From the NCBI GenBank assembly GCA_024742355.1, contig JANSYM010000003.1, positions 1 to 64,000 of the forward strand: a DNA stretch of 64,000 nt. The letters are read 5' to 3'. The stretch's first letter is position 1; each line of letters opens with the position of its first letter. The notes beneath the pieces are model-generated. The model had not been told where the DNA came from. It did not search any database and saw only the letters and a list, made by a program, of their open reading frames with translations. This document shows, one piece after another, positions 34,930-42,881 of this stretch. This stretch comes from Hyphomonadaceae bacterium. Lineage in GTDB: Bacteria; Pseudomonadota; Alphaproteobacteria; Caulobacterales; Hyphomonadaceae. Both the position numbers and the translations under genes were made by a program.

Positions 34930-35232
34930 TCATTCGAGCAAGTCGAAATACAAATCGCGCCAGTCAGGATTGAACCGCTCAATCATCCTAATTTTGTCTC
35001 GCCGTCGGTAGCTCTTAATCGATTTCTCGCGCCGAATGGCCTCGGCGATCAAATCGTGCACTTCAAACCAGACCAGTCTGGTGCAGCCCCACTTCTTCGA
35101 AAATCCTGCGAACACACCTTCGCGGTGCTGCCACGACCGTTTTAGCAGGTCAGACGTCACGCCTGTGTAAAGCGTGCCATTCTTTCGATTGGCCATGATG
35201 TAAACGGCGATAAACTTGTCCCAACTTGCCAT
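34930..35232 (-). CDS. GIY-YIG nuclease-superfamily protein
   Basis: A 100-residue single-domain protein with the GIY-YIG core: FIAVYIMANRKNGTLYTGVTSDLLKR, in which YIMANR...LYTGVT carries the two halves of the motif, then the catalytic Arg in DLLKRSWQHREG and a Glu in the later EVHDLIAEAIRREKSIKSYRR. These small YhbQ/UvrC-like proteins may nick DNA or repair ends; many are uncharacterised. It is alone in a short convergent gap with hairpins. Confidence 0.86.
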   Translation of the reverse strand: MASWDKFIAVYIMANRKNGTLYTGVTSDLLKRSWQHREGVFAGFSKKWGCTRLVWFEVHDLIAEAIRREKSIKSYRRRDKIRMIERFNPDWRDLYFDLLE

Positions 35233-35264
35233 GCCACGTTCCTCCGTGGTCCCCAGTTGGTCCC

Positions 35265-36200
35265 CTATTTCTTCAAAACCGGCGCGCTGAGCCCCCTTGC
35301 GCCGGTGCGGCGAAGGGCTTCGCGTTTGAAGCGATGCAGTTCCGCCGGACGCCCGCCCGTGCTGCTTTCCATTTCGCCGGTGCCTTCGACGAAGCCGGTC
35401 CGGTCCAGGGCGCGGCGGAAATTCTGCTTGTGCAGGCGCTGACCGAGGATCGCCTCGACGGTGCCTTGCAGGGCCGTCAGGGTGAAACGCTCGGGCATCA
35501 GTTCGAACACGACGGGGCGATAGCGCACCTTGGCGCGCAGGCGGCTGATCGCCGTGGCGAGAATGCGTCTATGGTCTGAGGCCATCGGCTCGCCCAATTG
35601 CTCGTCCGGAATAGGCAATCCGCGATCACGCGCGCACTCGGCGACCAGGCCCGCTTCATAGAGCAGCTCATAGCGCTCGAGCACCGCCTCGTCCGGCCAG
35701 TCCGCGCCGTCCAATCCAAAGGCGCTCTTGGCGCGCGATTGCCGGTCTGCATTGCCCGCCGCCCAGGTCGAAAGTTTCGAGGCGATGACTTCATCGATAA
35801 TATCTGGCCGTCCGCCGCGATGATCTTCCCAGGGGAAATGACGATACCAGCCGCGCCAGCGCGCTTCGAATGCGTCGGGCAAACGCTCGGCCTCTGGCGT
35901 CAGGGCGAGATAGCCGACGCTGACGACGCGAGACTCCTGCGGCGCATCGAGCAGGGTGGCCTCCGGGCTTTCGCGATCGCGGTCGCCAAAAGTGTAGAGC
36001 TGTTCGACATAGCCGAGCTGGAAGCCCGTCTGCTCCTTCACCCAGCCGCGCAAGGCGAGTTCGAACGTGCGGTGCTCAGCCGGGTCAAAGGCCCCGAAAG
36101 GCAGGGCGGTCAAACCGGCTTCCCGGCGCGTGGCCAGCACGCGCGGCTTCTCGCCGTCAAAGGCGACAATCACGACAGAGAGACCAATGATCAGGCTCAT
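35265..36200 (-). CDS. NrtR-like NUDIX transcriptional regulator
   Basis: A 311-residue protein with an N-terminal NUDIX-like domain (SVVIVAFDGEKPRVLATRREAG, ALPFGAFDPAEHRTFELALRGWVKEQTG, a degenerate NUDIX box) and a C-terminal winged helix (RLRAKVRYRPVVFELMPERFTLTALQGTVEAILG, KQNFRRALDRTGFV). This is the layout of NrtR/NadQ-type NAD regulators, in which ADP-ribose or NAD metabolites bind a catalytically impaired NUDIX fold. The start overlaps the HD gene stop as ATGA, so both are co-transcribed from the HD gene. Confidence 0.87.
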   Translation of the reverse strand: MSLIIGLSVVIVAFDGEKPRVLATRREAGLTALPFGAFDPAEHRTFELALRGWVKEQTGFQLGYVEQLYTFGDRDRESPEATLLDAPQESRVVSVGYLALTPEAERLPDAFEARWRGWYRHFPWEDHRGGRPDIIDEVIASKLSTWAAGNADRQSRAKSAFGLDGADWPDEAVLERYELLYEAGLVAECARDRGLPIPDEQLGEPMASDHRRILATAISRLRAKVRYRPVVFELMPERFTLTALQGTVEAILGQRLHKQNFRRALDRTGFVEGTGEMESSTGGRPAELHRFKREALRRTGARGLSAPVLKK

Positions 36201-36817
36201 GCCGGCGCCTCGATATCGGCCAGCAGGGCGACGGTGCGAGCAATGAACTCGGCCTGCGCCGCTTCGGTCGGTTGCGGCTTCAGGTCGAGATGCACGCCGC
36301 GCGGGGGATGCCCGAAAAAGCGATCTGACTCGGCTTCGGAAAAGCCCGCCAGCTGCGTCGCCTCGAACCAGGCGCAGATATTGTCGGCCTTCTTGATCAG
36401 GCGTTTCAGGCTACCGGGGGTCTCCGCCGGCAGGCCGAAGCGGGCATGTATGGCATGGGCGAGACGCGTCTCGATATCCTTATAGCCATCACCGAGCACC
36501 GCCTTGAACGGCGAGATCATGTCGCCAATGACATATTCCGGCGCATCGTGCAGCAGCGCCAGCAGGCGCGAGCGCGGATCGATGCGCGGCTCAAGATGCA
36601 CGCACAGGGCTTCGACCACGACACTGTGCTGGGCCACCGAAAAGGCATGCGCGCCCTTGGTCTGACCGTTCCAGCGCGCGACGCGGGCGAGGCCATGGGC
36701 AATGTCCTCGATCTCGACATCGACCGGTGAGGGGTCGAGCAGGTCCAGACGCCGTCCGGACAGCATGCGTTGCCAGACCCGGGCCGGCGGTTTTCGTTTA
36801 GGTGTTCGTTTCGTCAT
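36197..36817 (-). CDS. HD-domain phosphohydrolase, YfbR-like
   Basis: A 206-residue HD-family protein. The metal residues lie in FSVAQHSVVVEA (His), LALLHDAPEYVIGDM (HD plus E) and IKKADNICAWFEA (Asp near 150), as in YfbR-type 5'-nucleotidases/dNTP hydrolases. It is the first gene of a unit with the NrtR-like regulator, overlapping by ATGA. Coupling of a nucleotide hydrolase with an NAD-type sensor suggests nucleotide or NAD turnover; this is inference. Confidence 0.87.
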   Translation of the reverse strand: MTKRTPKRKPPARVWQRMLSGRRLDLLDPSPVDVEIEDIAHGLARVARWNGQTKGAHAFSVAQHSVVVEALCVHLEPRIDPRSRLLALLHDAPEYVIGDMISPFKAVLGDGYKDIETRLAHAIHARFGLPAETPGSLKRLIKKADNICAWFEATQLAGFSEAESDRFFGHPPRGVHLDLKPQPTEAAQAEFIARTVALLADIEAPA

Positions 36818-36962
36818 TTGCCATCTGTTTACGCAATTGTCGGCAGGGGTAAAGAAATTGGGCGCTTTTGATTACGAATTGCCGAGCAAGGGCCACATTT
36901 GACTCAGCTCTCGTTAAGAGGTGCCCGGCATATTAGGGCCATCGACGGCATAAGACCGAGGC

Positions 36963-37112
36963 ATGGTGATGATTGAAGCAATGGTGAATTGGGCTGGCCA
37001 GGCCAGCACAGCATGGTGGGTGCTCTCCGTAGCGGTCATTGTCATTCTGGTCGAGGCGATCCGCGTCAGCAAAGACGTCCTCTGGGCCGACATGATCGAG
37101 GAAGACGAGTAG
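36963..37112 (+). CDS. Small single-helix membrane protein
   Basis: A 49-codon frame (ATG at 36963; the ATG at 36969 is better spaced from GACCGAGG) has one hydrophobic helix (WWVLSVAVIVILVEAI, about 18-34) and an acidic end (WADMIEEDE). The frame ends at a TAG followed 31 bases later by a clear terminator. It fits a small regulatory membrane protein, and no family is recognised. Confidence 0.6.
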   Translation: MVMIEAMVNWAGQASTAWWVLSVAVIVILVEAIRVSKDVLWADMIEEDE

Positions 37113-37143
37113 TCTTTTCGAGATTTTCTGAACGAGACTTGTG

Positions 37144-37173
37144 ACCCTGGACGCGTGGCGGTCCGGGGTTTTT
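37144..37173 (+). terminator. Rho-independent terminator
   Basis: ACCCTGGAC (37144-37152) pairs with GTCCGGGGT (37161-37169) with one G-U pair and is followed by TTTT. It ends the small membrane protein gene. Confidence 0.82.
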
Positions 37174-37238
37174 CGTATTGGTGCGACAGAGAGAAATCGA
37201 GATTGCGGATGGGCAATACCTGTCTGCAGGTTGACATT

Positions 37239-37274
37239 TAGTACGCATCGTATCATTTAATACGAAACGTACTA
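37239..37274. promoter_or_regulatory. PadR-type operator
   Basis: TAGTACGCATCGTAT (37239-37253) and ATACGAAACGTACTA (37260-37274) form a long inverted repeat with two mismatches and a six-base spacer. Each half contains a smaller dyad TACG-N3-CGTA. A TTGACA at 37231-37236 lies just upstream, so the operator probably covers the promoter region and -10. The padR gene starts 12 bases later. Confidence 0.75.
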
Positions 37275-37286
37275 TTTGGATGATGC

Positions 37287-37814
37287 ATGCAACTCACAGC
37301 GCTCGGATACGCATTGATCGGCCTGGTTCTTGGCGAGCCGCGGTCTGGATACGCACTTCGCAAAGTCTTCGAGCTGACGCCGATGGGCGCGTATTCGTCC
37401 AGTCCTGGCAGCATCTATCCGGCCTTGAACAAACTGGTGAAAGCCGGACTGCTTGAACAACGCGCGCCCGCTGCGGGCGGCAAGAAAAAGTTCCACGCGA
37501 CCCCGCATGGCGTGCGAGAAATGAATGACTGGCTCCGGACCCCAGTGACCCAGGAAGAGGTCGCAAAATCGATCGATCTTCCATTGTTGAAATTCGCATT
37601 CCTACCGATGGCGGAAGATGTCCGTGTCACCCGAGAGTTTCTTTCCGGTTTTGAGGCGGCGGTGAGGGCGCACATCGAGAGTCTGGAATCCTATCTCACG
37701 GGCCCTGAGGGACAGTCCTTGAGCCCGCATGGGCGACTGGCCGTCGAGAATGGCTTGCTGGGTTACAAAGCGCACGTGGATTGGGCCATGCGTGCATCGG
37801 AGGCATTTAAGTGA
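37287..37814 (+). CDS. PadR-family transcriptional regulator
   Basis: A 175-residue regulator with the PadR winged helix: YALIGLVLGEPRSGYALRKVFE, SSPGSIYPALNKLVKAGLLEQ and the wing KKKFHATPHGVREMNDWLR, followed by a C-terminal dimerisation helix region. The ATG at 37287 has only a weak GGA upstream, so it may be leaderless or coupled. The upstream inverted repeat is the likely autoregulatory site. The membrane protein gene overlaps its stop (TGATG), so both are co-transcribed. Confidence 0.93.
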   Translation: MQLTALGYALIGLVLGEPRSGYALRKVFELTPMGAYSSSPGSIYPALNKLVKAGLLEQRAPAAGGKKKFHATPHGVREMNDWLRTPVTQEEVAKSIDLPLLKFAFLPMAEDVRVTREFLSGFEAAVRAHIESLESYLTGPEGQSLSPHGRLAVENGLLGYKAHVDWAMRASEAFK

Positions 37815-38635
37815 TGAGCAGAACAGCGATCGAATTTATCCTCAAGGCTGGCGTGATCTGGGTGACGCTTCTGATTACCTCCATTCTCGGAGCGATGAGT
37901 CTCGGGCTCGGTGGCGAACCTGTTGCGGATGATGGTCCGCTGCGCGGTGACCAGGCCTTCCTGATCGTGAATGGTCTGCACGCGCTGGTTCTTTCAGCCA
38001 TCGCCGTTCGTGCCAATCTGGCGGGGTGGAAACTCGGTGTATTGCTCGGAGTAACACTGTTTCTCGCCCAGTCATTCCTGCTCGTGATCGAGGCCCTGTA
38101 CTTTGCCGGGAGCGTGAACGCACCGATGAAGGAGTTGCGCGATGGGAGCGTGCTCACCTTGATGGGCGCTATTGGGGTCGTGCTCGTGGCGTCTTTGTTC
38201 TGGCGCCGCGCGCGCGCAACTGATCATTCCGAACTGCGCATAAGCCGATTGGTGTTACCCGTTGCTGCGGTCGCGATCCTATACGTCTTCAGCTATTTCA
38301 CCGCGGGATATTTTATCGCCTGGGCGGTCCCCGAGGTGCGAGCCTATTACGGCGAGGGAATTGAGATCGAGCTGGTTCCCTTGCTGGCATTTCAAGTATT
38401 CAGAGGCGCTCTTTGGGCGCTGCTGGCACTCGCACTCGTGCGTAGCATGCGAGGCGGAGCCGTCCTGACGGCGATCATTGTTGGGGCCGCTTTCTCCGTT
38501 TTGGCATCAGCACAATTGCTTTACCCGAACCCGTTCATGCCGTGGGCTGTGCGACTGCCTCATCTGATCGAAGTTGGCATTTCCAACTTCCTGTTCGGTG
38601 CGATCGCCGCGCTGATCTTGCGACGCAGCGCTTGA
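37814..38635 (+). CDS. PadR-linked membrane protein
   Basis: A 273-residue polytopic protein (about seven or eight hydrophobic helices) starting MSRTAIEFILKAGVIW at the ATG that overlaps the padR stop by one base. I do not recognise the family. By position it is regulated together with PadR, as in two-gene PadR-transporter or sensor pairs. The repeat element begins right after its stop codon. Confidence 0.75.
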   Translation: MSRTAIEFILKAGVIWVTLLITSILGAMSLGLGGEPVADDGPLRGDQAFLIVNGLHALVLSAIAVRANLAGWKLGVLLGVTLFLAQSFLLVIEALYFAGSVNAPMKELRDGSVLTLMGAIGVVLVASLFWRRARATDHSELRISRLVLPVAAVAILYVFSYFTAGYFIAWAVPEVRAYYGEGIEIELVPLLAFQVFRGALWALLALALVRSMRGGAVLTAIIVGAAFSVLASAQLLYPNPFMPWAVRLPHLIEVGISNFLFGAIAALILRRSA

Positions 38636-38636
38636 G

Positions 38637-38753
38637 GCTCATCTTGAGCGAAGCCTGCCCTCGACGCGATCGGGGGTCGAAGGACGAGGCGGGCTCACGC
38701 AACTTTCGGGAAGCACGGCCCTCAATCCTTCGACTTCGCTCAGGATGAGGGCC
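38637..38753. repeat. Dispersed inverted-repeat element, copy B
   Basis: It carries CTTCGACTTCGCTCAGGATG at 38729 and its imperfect partner CTCATCTTGAGCGAAG at 38638. It is the reverse complement of copy A at 195-276 with two short insertions. It starts immediately after the stop codon of the PadR-linked gene. Confidence 0.78.
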
Positions 38754-38784
38754 TTATGGTCTGGTCTGACCGCGTGTTCCGGCC

Positions 38785-38925
38785 CCCCTTCAGGCGCTCC
38801 CCACGGAATTTTCCGTGGGGTCCAGCACGAGATTTTGCCGCAAGGATCGGGAAAGATGTCATCGCTCCCGATCTTCGCAGCACGCTCGGGTGACGGACTG
38901 CCCAGACCAGGGTGGGCACAGCGTG
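38785..38925. repeat. Dispersed repeat (CCCCACGGAA type), copy 1
   Basis: It includes a hairpin at 38799-38820, where CCCCACGGAA pairs with TTCCGTGGGG, followed by GTCCAGCACGA and GACTGCCCAGACC. A related copy, inverted, lies at 42945-43092, sharing CTCCCCAC, GTGGGGTCCAGCACGA and TGCCCAGACC segments. Purpose unknown. Confidence 0.65.
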
Positions 38926-38962
38926 GACGTAACTGCGGTCAACCGCTGCTGACCCGGAGCCG

Positions 38963-38985
38963 ATGTCTGCTCTCGGCGTCAAAGC
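38963..38985. repeat. Short palindromic element, copy 3
   Basis: The reverse complement begins GCTTTGACGCCGAGAGCAGA and matches copy 2 at 923-945 except for one position. GTCTGCT and AGCGGAC form imperfect palindromic ends. It lies in the island upstream of the DUF6090-like gene. Confidence 0.65.
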
Positions 38986-39108
38986 GGACGTAAGCGAGCG
39001 TCTTAAAACGCCCTAAACCGGTCGCTGACGGTAACACCGTCAGATGTAAGGCTTTGCATTTTTTCGACTTTGTTCCATGGTCCCTTAAGAACGAGATTGG
39101 GGGCAAGA

Positions 39109-39918
39109 ATGCTGCTTCGCCGCGTTACAAAACACGTTAAAGACCAGAACTGGTTCGCCGTCGGAATCGATTTCGTCATCGTCGTGATTGGTGTCTTCAT
39201 CGGTATTCAAGTCGCCAACTGGAATGACGCGCAAGGTGATCGCCAACGCGAAACTCTCATTCTTCAGAATATTGCGAATGACCTCCGATCCGACATTGCC
39301 AGTTATGAGACCGCATTGGATGGCGCGTATGGAAAAATTACGGTTATTAGCTACACTTTGGAGACCGCGTCCGTCCAGAATGATAGAAATTTAAACTTTT
39401 TTTCCGGGATCGATGACGTCGAGTACGAGGAATTCGTGGAAGCTTATTTTGGCGACCGTACTAAGGAATTCGATGACGCCGTCCAGACTTTGGATGGCGA
39501 GTTATGGGGATACTCCGTTCTTGTAGGTAATGCACAGCCTAGCACAACCGCATTTGACGCATTGGTGAGTGGCGGGGAGCTGGGTTTGCTCCAGGACGAG
39601 GGGCTTGTGCGAGACTTGCAAAATTATCGTTATCTCACGGGTTCATTGGTCAAAGCGCAAGATGTCTCGTTTCGACCCGCTCGGGATCGCGCGATAGACG
39701 TTGGGATAGAGCACGGCCTGTCTCCATACTATGGTTTAGAGAAGGCAGAATTTTTAAATTTAGTTGCGGAGAGTCCATCACTCATCGCCACCCTGCGCAC
39801 TCAACTTGGTTGGGGGCAAGGACATTTGACGATGCTCGGCGGCGCTCACAACAGCGCCACATCATTGCTTGAGCAAATAGAATTGCAATTAGGCGTCACT
39901 GAGAACGATGATACTTAG
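39109..39918 (+). CDS. DUF6090-like single-pass membrane protein
   Basis: A 269-residue protein beginning MLLRRVTKHVKDQNWFAVGI (ATG at 39109, upstream GGGGGCAAG). A short cytoplasmic stretch is followed by one helix IDFVIVVIGVFIGIQVANWN (about 20-39), the hallmark I recall for DUF6090, and a large periplasmic domain rich in Leu, Asp and Glu. Codon use is clearly AT-rich compared with its neighbours. It lies in a repeat-rich island, suggesting acquisition. No function is known. Confidence 0.75.
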   Translation: MLLRRVTKHVKDQNWFAVGIDFVIVVIGVFIGIQVANWNDAQGDRQRETLILQNIANDLRSDIASYETALDGAYGKITVISYTLETASVQNDRNLNFFSGIDDVEYEEFVEAYFGDRTKEFDDAVQTLDGELWGYSVLVGNAQPSTTAFDALVSGGELGLLQDEGLVRDLQNYRYLTGSLVKAQDVSFRPARDRAIDVGIEHGLSPYYGLEKAEFLNLVAESPSLIATLRTQLGWGQGHLTMLGGAHNSATSLLEQIELQLGVTENDDT

Positions 39919-40052
39919 TTCGCTCGGCAATCTTGCGAGCCGAATTGACCGCGAATGCGGCGCTAACCGAGAGTCTTAAATTCGCCCCTAGTAAGACACT
40001 CGTGTTATGTCAGCTTCTGACCCAATACTGACGTCCTCAACAACGCCACCCC

Positions 40053-40088
40053 AAAGAAAAAAACCCGGCGCCTGACAGCACCGGGTTT
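40053..40088 (-). terminator. Terminator of ctrA
   Basis: AAACCCGG (40061-40068) pairs with CCGGGTTT (40081-40088), and the minus-strand transcript then enters a T-rich run (complement of AAAGAAAAAAA). It lies about 30 bases past the ctrA stop. Confidence 0.85.
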
Positions 40089-40114
40089 CAAGTCAAATTC
40101 GGGGGGAAGTGTGC

Positions 40115-40816
40115 CTAGGCGGCGACGGCTTCCTTTTTCGGTTTCGGGTCGCGCAGGACATAGCCGCGGCCCCAGACCGTTTCGATATAGTGTTCGCCGC
40201 CTGTCGCCTGCTGCAATTTCTTGCGCAGCTTACAGATGAACACGTCGATGATTTTGAGTTCCGGCTCGTCCATACCGCCATACAGGTGGTTGAGGAACAT
40301 TTCCTTGGTCAGGGTCGTGCCCTTGCGCAGGGAAAGCAGCTCGAACATCTGGTATTCTTTGCCGGTCAGATGAACGCGCTCTTCGTCGACTTCGACGGTC
40401 TTGGCATCCAGGTTGACCAGGATCTCGCCGGTGCGGATGACGCTTTCGGCGTGGCCTTTCGAGCGACGAACGATGGCGGTGATCCGCGCAATCAGCTCGT
40501 CCTTGTTGAATGGCTTGGTGAGATAATCGTCGGCGCCATAGCCGAGCGTTTTCACTTTCGCCTCAATGTCCGGGTTACCAGACAGGATCAGGACCGGTGT
40601 GTTTACACGGGCCATGCGGAGCTGTTTCAGCACGTCATACCCAGAAATATCCGGCAGAGACAGGTCGAGAATGATGATGTCATACTCGTAGACTTTGCCT
40701 AGATCGACGCCCTCTTCACCAAGGTCCGTCGTATAGATGTTAAAGCCAGCCGCTTTCAGCATCAGCTCGATGCTGCGCGCGACGGCATTATCATCCTCGA
40801 TTAGTAAGACTCTCAT
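40115..40816 (-). CDS. ctrA: Cell cycle response regulator CtrA
   Basis: A 233-residue OmpR-type regulator. The receiver has the acidic pair DD (8-9), phosphoacceptor Asp51 in [10 protein letters not shown] and Lys in YLTKPF. The winged helix has the CtrA-like [19 protein letters not shown] and [34 protein letters not shown]. In Caulobacter, CtrA controls flagellar, division and replication genes through TTAA-N7-TTAA boxes. The start has GGGGAG upstream. A TTAACCAT motif lies about 45 bases upstream, consistent with autoregulation. Confidence 0.98.
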   Translation of the reverse strand: MRVLLIEDDNAVARSIELMLKAAGFNIYTTDLGEEGVDLGKVYEYDIIILDLSLPDISGYDVLKQLRMARVNTPVLILSGNPDIEAKVKTLGYGADDYLTKPFNKDELIARITAIVRRSKGHAESVIRTGEILVNLDAKTVEVDEERVHLTGKEYQMFELLSLRKGTTLTKEMFLNHLYGGMDEPELKIIDVFICKLRKKLQQATGGEHYIETVWGRGYVLRDPKPKKEAVAA

Positions 40817-40859
40817 ATTCAGCTCCCCGAATCAGTCTATTAGCTTTGTACCGCTATCG

Positions 40860-40867
40860 TTAACCAT
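40860..40867 (+). promoter_or_regulatory. CtrA-type half-box upstream of ctrA
   Basis: TTAACCAT, the 8-base motif reported for CtrA in alphaproteobacteria, lies 44-51 bases upstream of the ctrA start (minus-strand gene). This would fit autoregulation. Confidence 0.5.
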
Positions 40868-40939
40868 TGTGAATCTAGGTAATGAAAGTAACCGAAGATT
40901 TAACAATCGGATTCGAAACGACAATTTTATTCACACCTC

Positions 40940-41776
40940 TTAAGCATGCAGGTCTTGCCCAGTCCGCCCGAGAAGCGTGTGAGCAATGGCGATTACGTCC
41001 TGAATTGGCTGTGAGGACGCGTTAGTTGAAATTAACGTTCGTTGGCTGCGGATCGCTTCTCTGACCGCATCATCGCGCATGATGGTTCCGGCCAGATGCG
41101 GGCGGAAACCTAGGAAAGTCTGGCAGGCCTGCGCCACCGCGGAATACGTGCTCTGACCGGCGGCCCGGGTTTCGCACTGATTGATCGCGATGGTCTGTTC
41201 GACACTCGGGGCATAGCCCTTGAGGACTTTGATGAAAGCATAGGCATCGGTCATCGAGGTTGGCTCGTCGGTAATCACCATGAGCACCTTGTCGGCGGCG
41301 CGCGCCAAACGCATGCAATTGGCTTCGATGCCGGCGCCGAGATCGAGGATGACCTGGTCATATTGCAGGGCGAGGGCGGACAGACCGGCAGCGAGACGAG
41401 CGACTTCTTCTGAAGACAGCTCGGCAAGGGCGCCAGATCCGGACCGGCCCGGCAGGACATCAAATCCGCCTTGCGCAGATCCGCCATCAACCGGCGTGAC
41501 CGCATCTTCCAGCTCGACCCAGCCAGCGATGACCGCGGCGAGATCGGTCTCCGGGGCGATGCCGAGCTGAACATCTACGTTTGCGAGGCCAAGGTCGCCA
41601 TCGACCAGCAGCGTGCGCTTCCCGGCCTGGGCCATGGCGCTCGCCAGGGTGATCGACATGAAAGTCTTGCCGACGCCGCCTTTGCCCGACCCGACCGCGA
41701 TAATGGAGGCAGGCTCCACGCGCCTCGGCGGACGTTGGTTGGGGCGTTCCTGTGATTTGGGGAGGAGGAAGCTCAT
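40940..41776 (-). CDS. flhG: FlhG/FleN-type MinD-like ATPase
   Basis: A 278-residue ParA/MinD-family ATPase. The deviant Walker A is GSGKGGVGKTF (about 29-39), Walker A' LLVDGDLGLANVDVQLG and LDLGAG as Walker B-like, with ITDEPTSMTDAYAFIK. MinD-like proteins next to flhF set flagellar number and position. The start overlaps the flhF stop as TAATG, so it is co-transcribed and translationally coupled. Its N-terminus (LPKSQERPNQRPPRRVEP) lacks the classic DQAxxLR helix of FlhG. Confidence 0.9.
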   Translation of the reverse strand: MSFLLPKSQERPNQRPPRRVEPASIIAVGSGKGGVGKTFMSITLASAMAQAGKRTLLVDGDLGLANVDVQLGIAPETDLAAVIAGWVELEDAVTPVDGGSAQGGFDVLPGRSGSGALAELSSEEVARLAAGLSALALQYDQVILDLGAGIEANCMRLARAADKVLMVITDEPTSMTDAYAFIKVLKGYAPSVEQTIAINQCETRAAGQSTYSAVAQACQTFLGFRPHLAGTIMRDDAVREAIRSQRTLISTNASSQPIQDVIAIAHTLLGRTGQDLHA

Positions 41777-42780
41777 TACGCGGCTCCTTTAAGAGCAACA
41801 TGGGCAGGTGCGTCTTCTGTCAGCAACTGCGCCAGTCGTGTTGGCGTCGCGGGGACCAGTCCACCGCCGATAAACGGTGTGATGGCAAGGTGAGAAAAGG
41901 CGATTTTCGCGGAGATCAGGGCCGAGACTATCCCGCCTCTTCGCCTTGTAACGTCCAGCTTGGTGACGATAGCCCGGCGAACGCCGCAGCGGGCAAAGGC
42001 CCGTGCCGCTTCGCTGAGATCTTCCGGGTGGCCTTCAGCGCTGATGACCAGAACCGGTTCGGCATCAATCACAGCCAGCAGATCCTGCAGGCTGGCCATG
42101 TCATCCTGATCGAACGGGATGATCGCCGGCATATCAATGACACAGCGCTGCCCGGCTTTCTGGATGGTGGAAAGCAGTTTGAACAGATCGTCCGGATTTG
42201 TCACCGAGCGGATCTGATCCTGTTCCTTTTCCAGATAGGCGGCGAGCTGAGCACCGCCGGCAGTGAGGTCCAGGTCAGCTGCGACGGGAAGCAATTCTGC
42301 TTTCGCCACAGAGGCCCGGCGGGTGAGTTTTGCTGCCGTCGCTGTGCGACCATGTCCCGGTGCGCCGACCAGGACGATATTTCGATGCGGGGCAGGCGGG
42401 ATCGGATCGCAGGAAATCGTGCTTTCCAGGCCTGCCGCGATGGCCGAGCTTGGTTCGGTGCCTTCAAAACCGGTGGTCATGCCGGCATCCGCGATTCGGT
42501 CAGCAAAACGTTGCGGCGCGCCATGCCAGAGCAGGGCGTCGCGCACGCGATTGCGCACCGGACTTTCAACCAATCGCGGAGACGGGGTCGCGCCGAGACG
42601 GGTCAGGATGCGAGATTCACTCGGAACCATGCCACCGCCCATTTTGTCCGTAGCAGCCCGAACTTCCACACCTCCAGGAACTTCGCGTTCGGACAGGATG
42701 ATCGCATCATCCCCCATCTCCGCGAAGATCATTGCCTTTGCAGCCTCGAGGGACTCAGCGGCAAACATCTTCATTCGCAT
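41776..42780 (-). CDS. flhF: FlhF-like SRP-family GTPase with altered P-loop
   Basis: A 334-residue protein with the FlhF start MRMKMFAAESLEAAKAMIFAEMG (B-domain) and a C-terminal NG-like GTPase (IVLVGAPGHGRTATAAKLT, about 137-155, and VTKLDVTRRRGGIVSAL). The P-loop Lys of GxxGxGKT is Arg145 here, and the usual DTAGR is DMPAIIP, so nucleotide hydrolysis may be weak or lost. FlhF helps place polar flagella. The start at 42780 has GGAG eight bases upstream. It heads the flhF-flhG unit. Confidence 0.87.
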   Translation of the reverse strand: MRMKMFAAESLEAAKAMIFAEMGDDAIILSEREVPGGVEVRAATDKMGGGMVPSESRILTRLGATPSPRLVESPVRNRVRDALLWHGAPQRFADRIADAGMTTGFEGTEPSSAIAAGLESTISCDPIPPAPHRNIVLVGAPGHGRTATAAKLTRRASVAKAELLPVAADLDLTAGGAQLAAYLEKEQDQIRSVTNPDDLFKLLSTIQKAGQRCVIDMPAIIPFDQDDMASLQDLLAVIDAEPVLVISAEGHPEDLSEAARAFARCGVRRAIVTKLDVTRRRGGIVSALISAKIAFSHLAITPFIGGGLVPATPTRLAQLLTEDAPAHVALKGAA

Positions 42781-42821
42781 ACGGCACACTCCACTCTAGT
42801 GCAGGCGAGTGTTGAGGCGAA

Positions 42822-42829
42822 ATGGTTAA
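42822..42829 (-). promoter_or_regulatory. CtrA-type half-box upstream of flhF
   Basis: ATGGTTAA (reverse complement TTAACCAT) lies about 42 bases upstream of the flhF ATG. It fits CtrA control, but only a half-site is seen. Confidence 0.5.
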
Positions 42830-42872
42830 CAGAATCTGTTGATTTGTTAGTTTTTCACAGAAGATGCCGGAT

Positions 42873-42881
42873 TGTGGATAA
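42873..42881 (-). promoter_or_regulatory. DnaA box
   Basis: TGTGGATAA is the complement of the exact DnaA consensus TTATCCACA. It lies 92-101 bases upstream of flhF, about 50 bases from the CtrA-type motif. A single box does not mark an origin. Confidence 0.65.

Larger units (their letters stand above)
38754..39108. other. Repeat-rich intergenic region
   Basis: This is 355 bases with no convincing gene between copy B and the start at 39109. It holds the CCCCACGGAA-type repeat and the short palindromic element; the rest is unassigned. Confidence 0.6.

Noticed and set aside
37231-37263. Full sigma-70 promoter upstream of padR
   Set aside because: TTGACA is clear, but no TATAAT-like -10 has acceptable spacing (TATCAT is 14 bases away), so I only note the -35-like hexamer.
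42873-42881. Exact DnaA box suggesting a chromosomal origin here
   Set aside because: Only one box was found, and there is no cluster, no large AT-rich unwinding region, and no hemE, parAB, dnaA or dnaN gene nearby.
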